Part shown: positions 30,401-31,476 of the stretch, piece after piece
Layout: every line of letters starts with the position of its first letter
How positions within the stretch are numbered: position 1 is the first letter of the stretch
Source of the DNA: an uncultured Clostridia bacterium
Lineage (GTDB): Bacteria; Bacillota; Clostridia; Oscillospirales; Acutalibacteraceae
Reading direction: 5' to 3'
Assembly (NCBI GenBank): GCA_946539105.1
Contig: CAMNHG010000006.1
Location: forward strand, 1 to 31,476
DNA: 31,476 nt
Notes under the pieces: generated by a model
The model's database searches: none
Seen by the model: the letters and a program-made list of their open reading frames with translations, nothing else
Told to the model about the DNA's origin: nothing
Translations under genes and position numbers: made by a program

Positions 30401-30430
30401 ATTATACTACCGTGATTTTTGAATTGTCAA
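30401..30430 (-). promoter_or_regulatory. gltBD-pyrG promoter
   Basis: On the minus strand, -35 TTGACA (30425-30430), an 18-nt spacer and -10 TATAAT (30401-30406), a near-perfect sigma-A promoter. The leader is about 28 nt. Confidence 0.82.
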
Positions 30431-30435
30431 TACCA

Positions 30436-30540
30436 TTTTGCAAGTTTTTAAATATTTTATTTCATTTTATGATGTATATTTCCGCTATTTGTTCATTATT
30501 TGAAATATTTTTGCAAGTTTTTTTAAAAATATTTCATTTT
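30436..30540 (+). repeat. Two imperfect ~33-bp direct repeats between gltB and glnN
   Basis: TTTTGCAAGTTTTT begins copies at 30436 and 30509, and each continues AT-rich to ATTTCATTTT. They are about 73 bp apart. They lie upstream of both divergent promoters and may bind a nitrogen regulator; this is inference. Confidence 0.5.
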
Positions 30541-30544
30541 CCTC

Positions 30545-30573
30545 TTGACAAATTAAATTTTCCGGAGTATACT
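30545..30573 (+). promoter_or_regulatory. glnN promoter
   Basis: Perfect -35 TTGACA (30545-30550), a 17-nt spacer and -10 TATACT (30568-30573). Confidence 0.85.
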
Positions 30574-30592
30574 TGCATCAATGACACAGCAA

Positions 30593-30628
30593 GGGCGCTG
30601 ACGGCTGATACCGTTAGTGCCCCTTTTT
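30593..30628 (+). terminator. Terminator-like attenuator in the glnN leader
   Basis: GGGCGCTGACGG (30593-30604) pairs with CCGTTAGTGCCC (30611-30622) over 12 bp, two of them G-U. The loop is CTGATA, and CTTTTT follows. It lies between the promoter and the ribosome site, with no rightward gene before it, so it can only act on the glnN transcript. Confidence 0.72.
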
Positions 30629-30656
30629 ATGTCAAATGTTTATTGGGGGTAATCAT

Positions 30657-31476
30657 ATGACAAACGTACCGCAGATTTTCGGCAGTATGGTTTTTAACGA
30701 CAGGGTTATGCAGGAAAGGCTGCCAAAAACTACCTATAAGGCACTGAAAAAGACCGTGGAAAACGGCGAGCAGCTTGACATTAACGTTGCTAACGTTGTG
30801 GCAAATGCTATGAAGGACTGGGCAGTTGAGCTCGGCTGCACGCATTATACTCACTGGTTCCAGCCGATGACCGGCGTTACCGCCGAAAAGCACGACAGCT
30901 TTATTCAGCCGAGCGGTGACAGCGTTATTATGGAATTTTCCGGCAAGGAGCTTATTAAGGGCGAGCCCGACGCTTCGTCGTTCCCAAGCGGCGGAATCCG
31001 CGCAACCTTTGAAGCGCGAGGATATACTACATGGGATCCGACTTCTCCGGCGTTTGTGAGGGATTCTACCCTTTATATTCCCACGGCGTTCTGCTCATAC
31101 ACGGGCGAAGTGCTCGACAAAAAAACTCCCCTGCTCCGATCAATGGAAAAACTCAGTCAAGAGGCTGTTAAGGTTTTGAAGCTGTTGGGCAAGGATGTTA
31201 AGCGCGTCACCACAACCGTAGGCCCCGAGCAGGAATACTTCTTAATCGACAAGGAAATGTACGACAAACGTCCCGACCTGATTTACACAGGCAGAACACT
31301 TTTCGGAGCAATGGCACCTAAGGGTCAGGAGCTTGAGGATCACTATTTCGGCTCAATCAAGACAAGGGTTGCCGCGTATATGCGCGACTTGGACGAGGAG
31401 CTTTGGAAGCTCGGCGTACTTGCAAAGACAAAGCACAACGAGGTCGCGCCGTCACAGCACGAGCTCGCGCCGATTT
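30657..31476 (+). CDS. glnN: Glutamine synthetase type III (N-terminal part, runs off the window)
   Basis: The first 273 residues are present; family members are about 700. It makes glutamine from glutamate, ammonia and ATP as a large oligomer. The start region MTNVPQIFGSMVFNDRVMQE is typical of GSIII, as are CTHYTHWFQPMTGVTAEKHDSF and TVGPEQEYFLID (metal-site Glu). KHNEVAPSQHE is near the end of what is visible. The ATG at 30657 follows GGGGGT. It is transcribed away from gltBD, so ammonia assimilation is controlled from one intergenic region. Complete frame to the window edge. Confidence 0.95.
   Translation, partial: MTNVPQIFGSMVFNDRVMQERLPKTTYKALKKTVENGEQLDINVANVVANAMKDWAVELGCTHYTHWFQPMTGVTAEKHDSFIQPSGDSVIMEFSGKELIKGEPDASSFPSGGIRATFEARGYTTWDPTSPAFVRDSTLYIPTAFCSYTGEVLDKKTPLLRSMEKLSQEAVKVLKLLGKDVKRVTTTVGPEQEYFLIDKEMYDKRPDLIYTGRTLFGAMAPKGQELEDHYFGSIKTRVAAYMRDLDEELWKLGVLAKTKHNEVAPSQHELAPI

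Noticed and set aside
30572..30597. CTTGC/GCAAG as an antiterminator for glnN
   Set aside because: The left arm overlaps the -10 element, so it would not be in the transcript.

Overview
The window looks like chromosomal DNA from a low-to-middle GC Gram-positive anaerobe of the Clostridia, most likely a gut Oscillospiraceae/Ruminococcaceae relative. This rests on strong GGAGG-type ribosome binding sites, sigma-A promoters (TTGACA-17-TATAAT), a type III glutamine synthetase, an Rrf2 regulator with an Fe-S flavoprotein, a NusG-domain-II/HepI-like pair, and a secreted fibronectin-repeat CHAP protein. The species cannot be named from sequence alone. No rRNA, tRNA, CRISPR array, phage or intact insertion sequence was seen.

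Layout. 1-212: a terminator and a 157-bp element with terminal inverted repeats. 213-5327: a membrane protein reads left; a rightward run carries a GH13 amylase fused to DUF1653, a NusG-domain-II protein and a HepI/Gx-type membrane protein, followed by a two-gene peptidoglycan-binding operon. 5383-9468: three leftward genes (MetY, RmuC, an S1-domain protein). 9634-11461: a rightward lipoprotein cyclophilin and a HAD phosphatase. 11546-13942: a leftward pair, a winged-helix/nucleotidyltransferase fusion (LicC-like) and an APC permease. 14216-14752: a PAP2 phosphatase. 14810-17598: the most distinctive region. It holds an operon of an Rrf2 repressor, an FMN-type split-barrel protein with two 4Fe-4S sites, and a sirtuin that has lost most of its zinc ligands; next to it is an NAD(P)-binding oxidoreductase gene broken (or recoded) by one in-frame TGA. 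The promoters of operon and oxidoreductase carry nearly the same palindrome (23 of 26 bases) placed over the -10 and spacer, so they look like one redox-stress regulon. 17768-22564: an ECF-S-like protein, an EamA exporter, a DUF308/HdeD protein, and a 784-residue exported Fn3-CHAP protein. 22741-31476: a nitrogen block, gltB-gltD-pyrG leftward and glnN rightward from a shared 290-bp control region; glnN has a terminator-like hairpin in its leader.

How they work together. GlnN makes glutamine from ammonia, GltBD converts glutamine plus 2-oxoglutarate to glutamate, and PyrG spends glutamine on CTP, so this block is coherent. The HTH-nucleotidyltransferase plus permease suggests import and CTP-activation of a small amino-alcohol or similar substrate, with its own control sites in the 273-bp gap upstream. 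Four short palindromic elements share a GCRAG loop and a CTACAA tail while their 8-nt arms differ but stay complementary.
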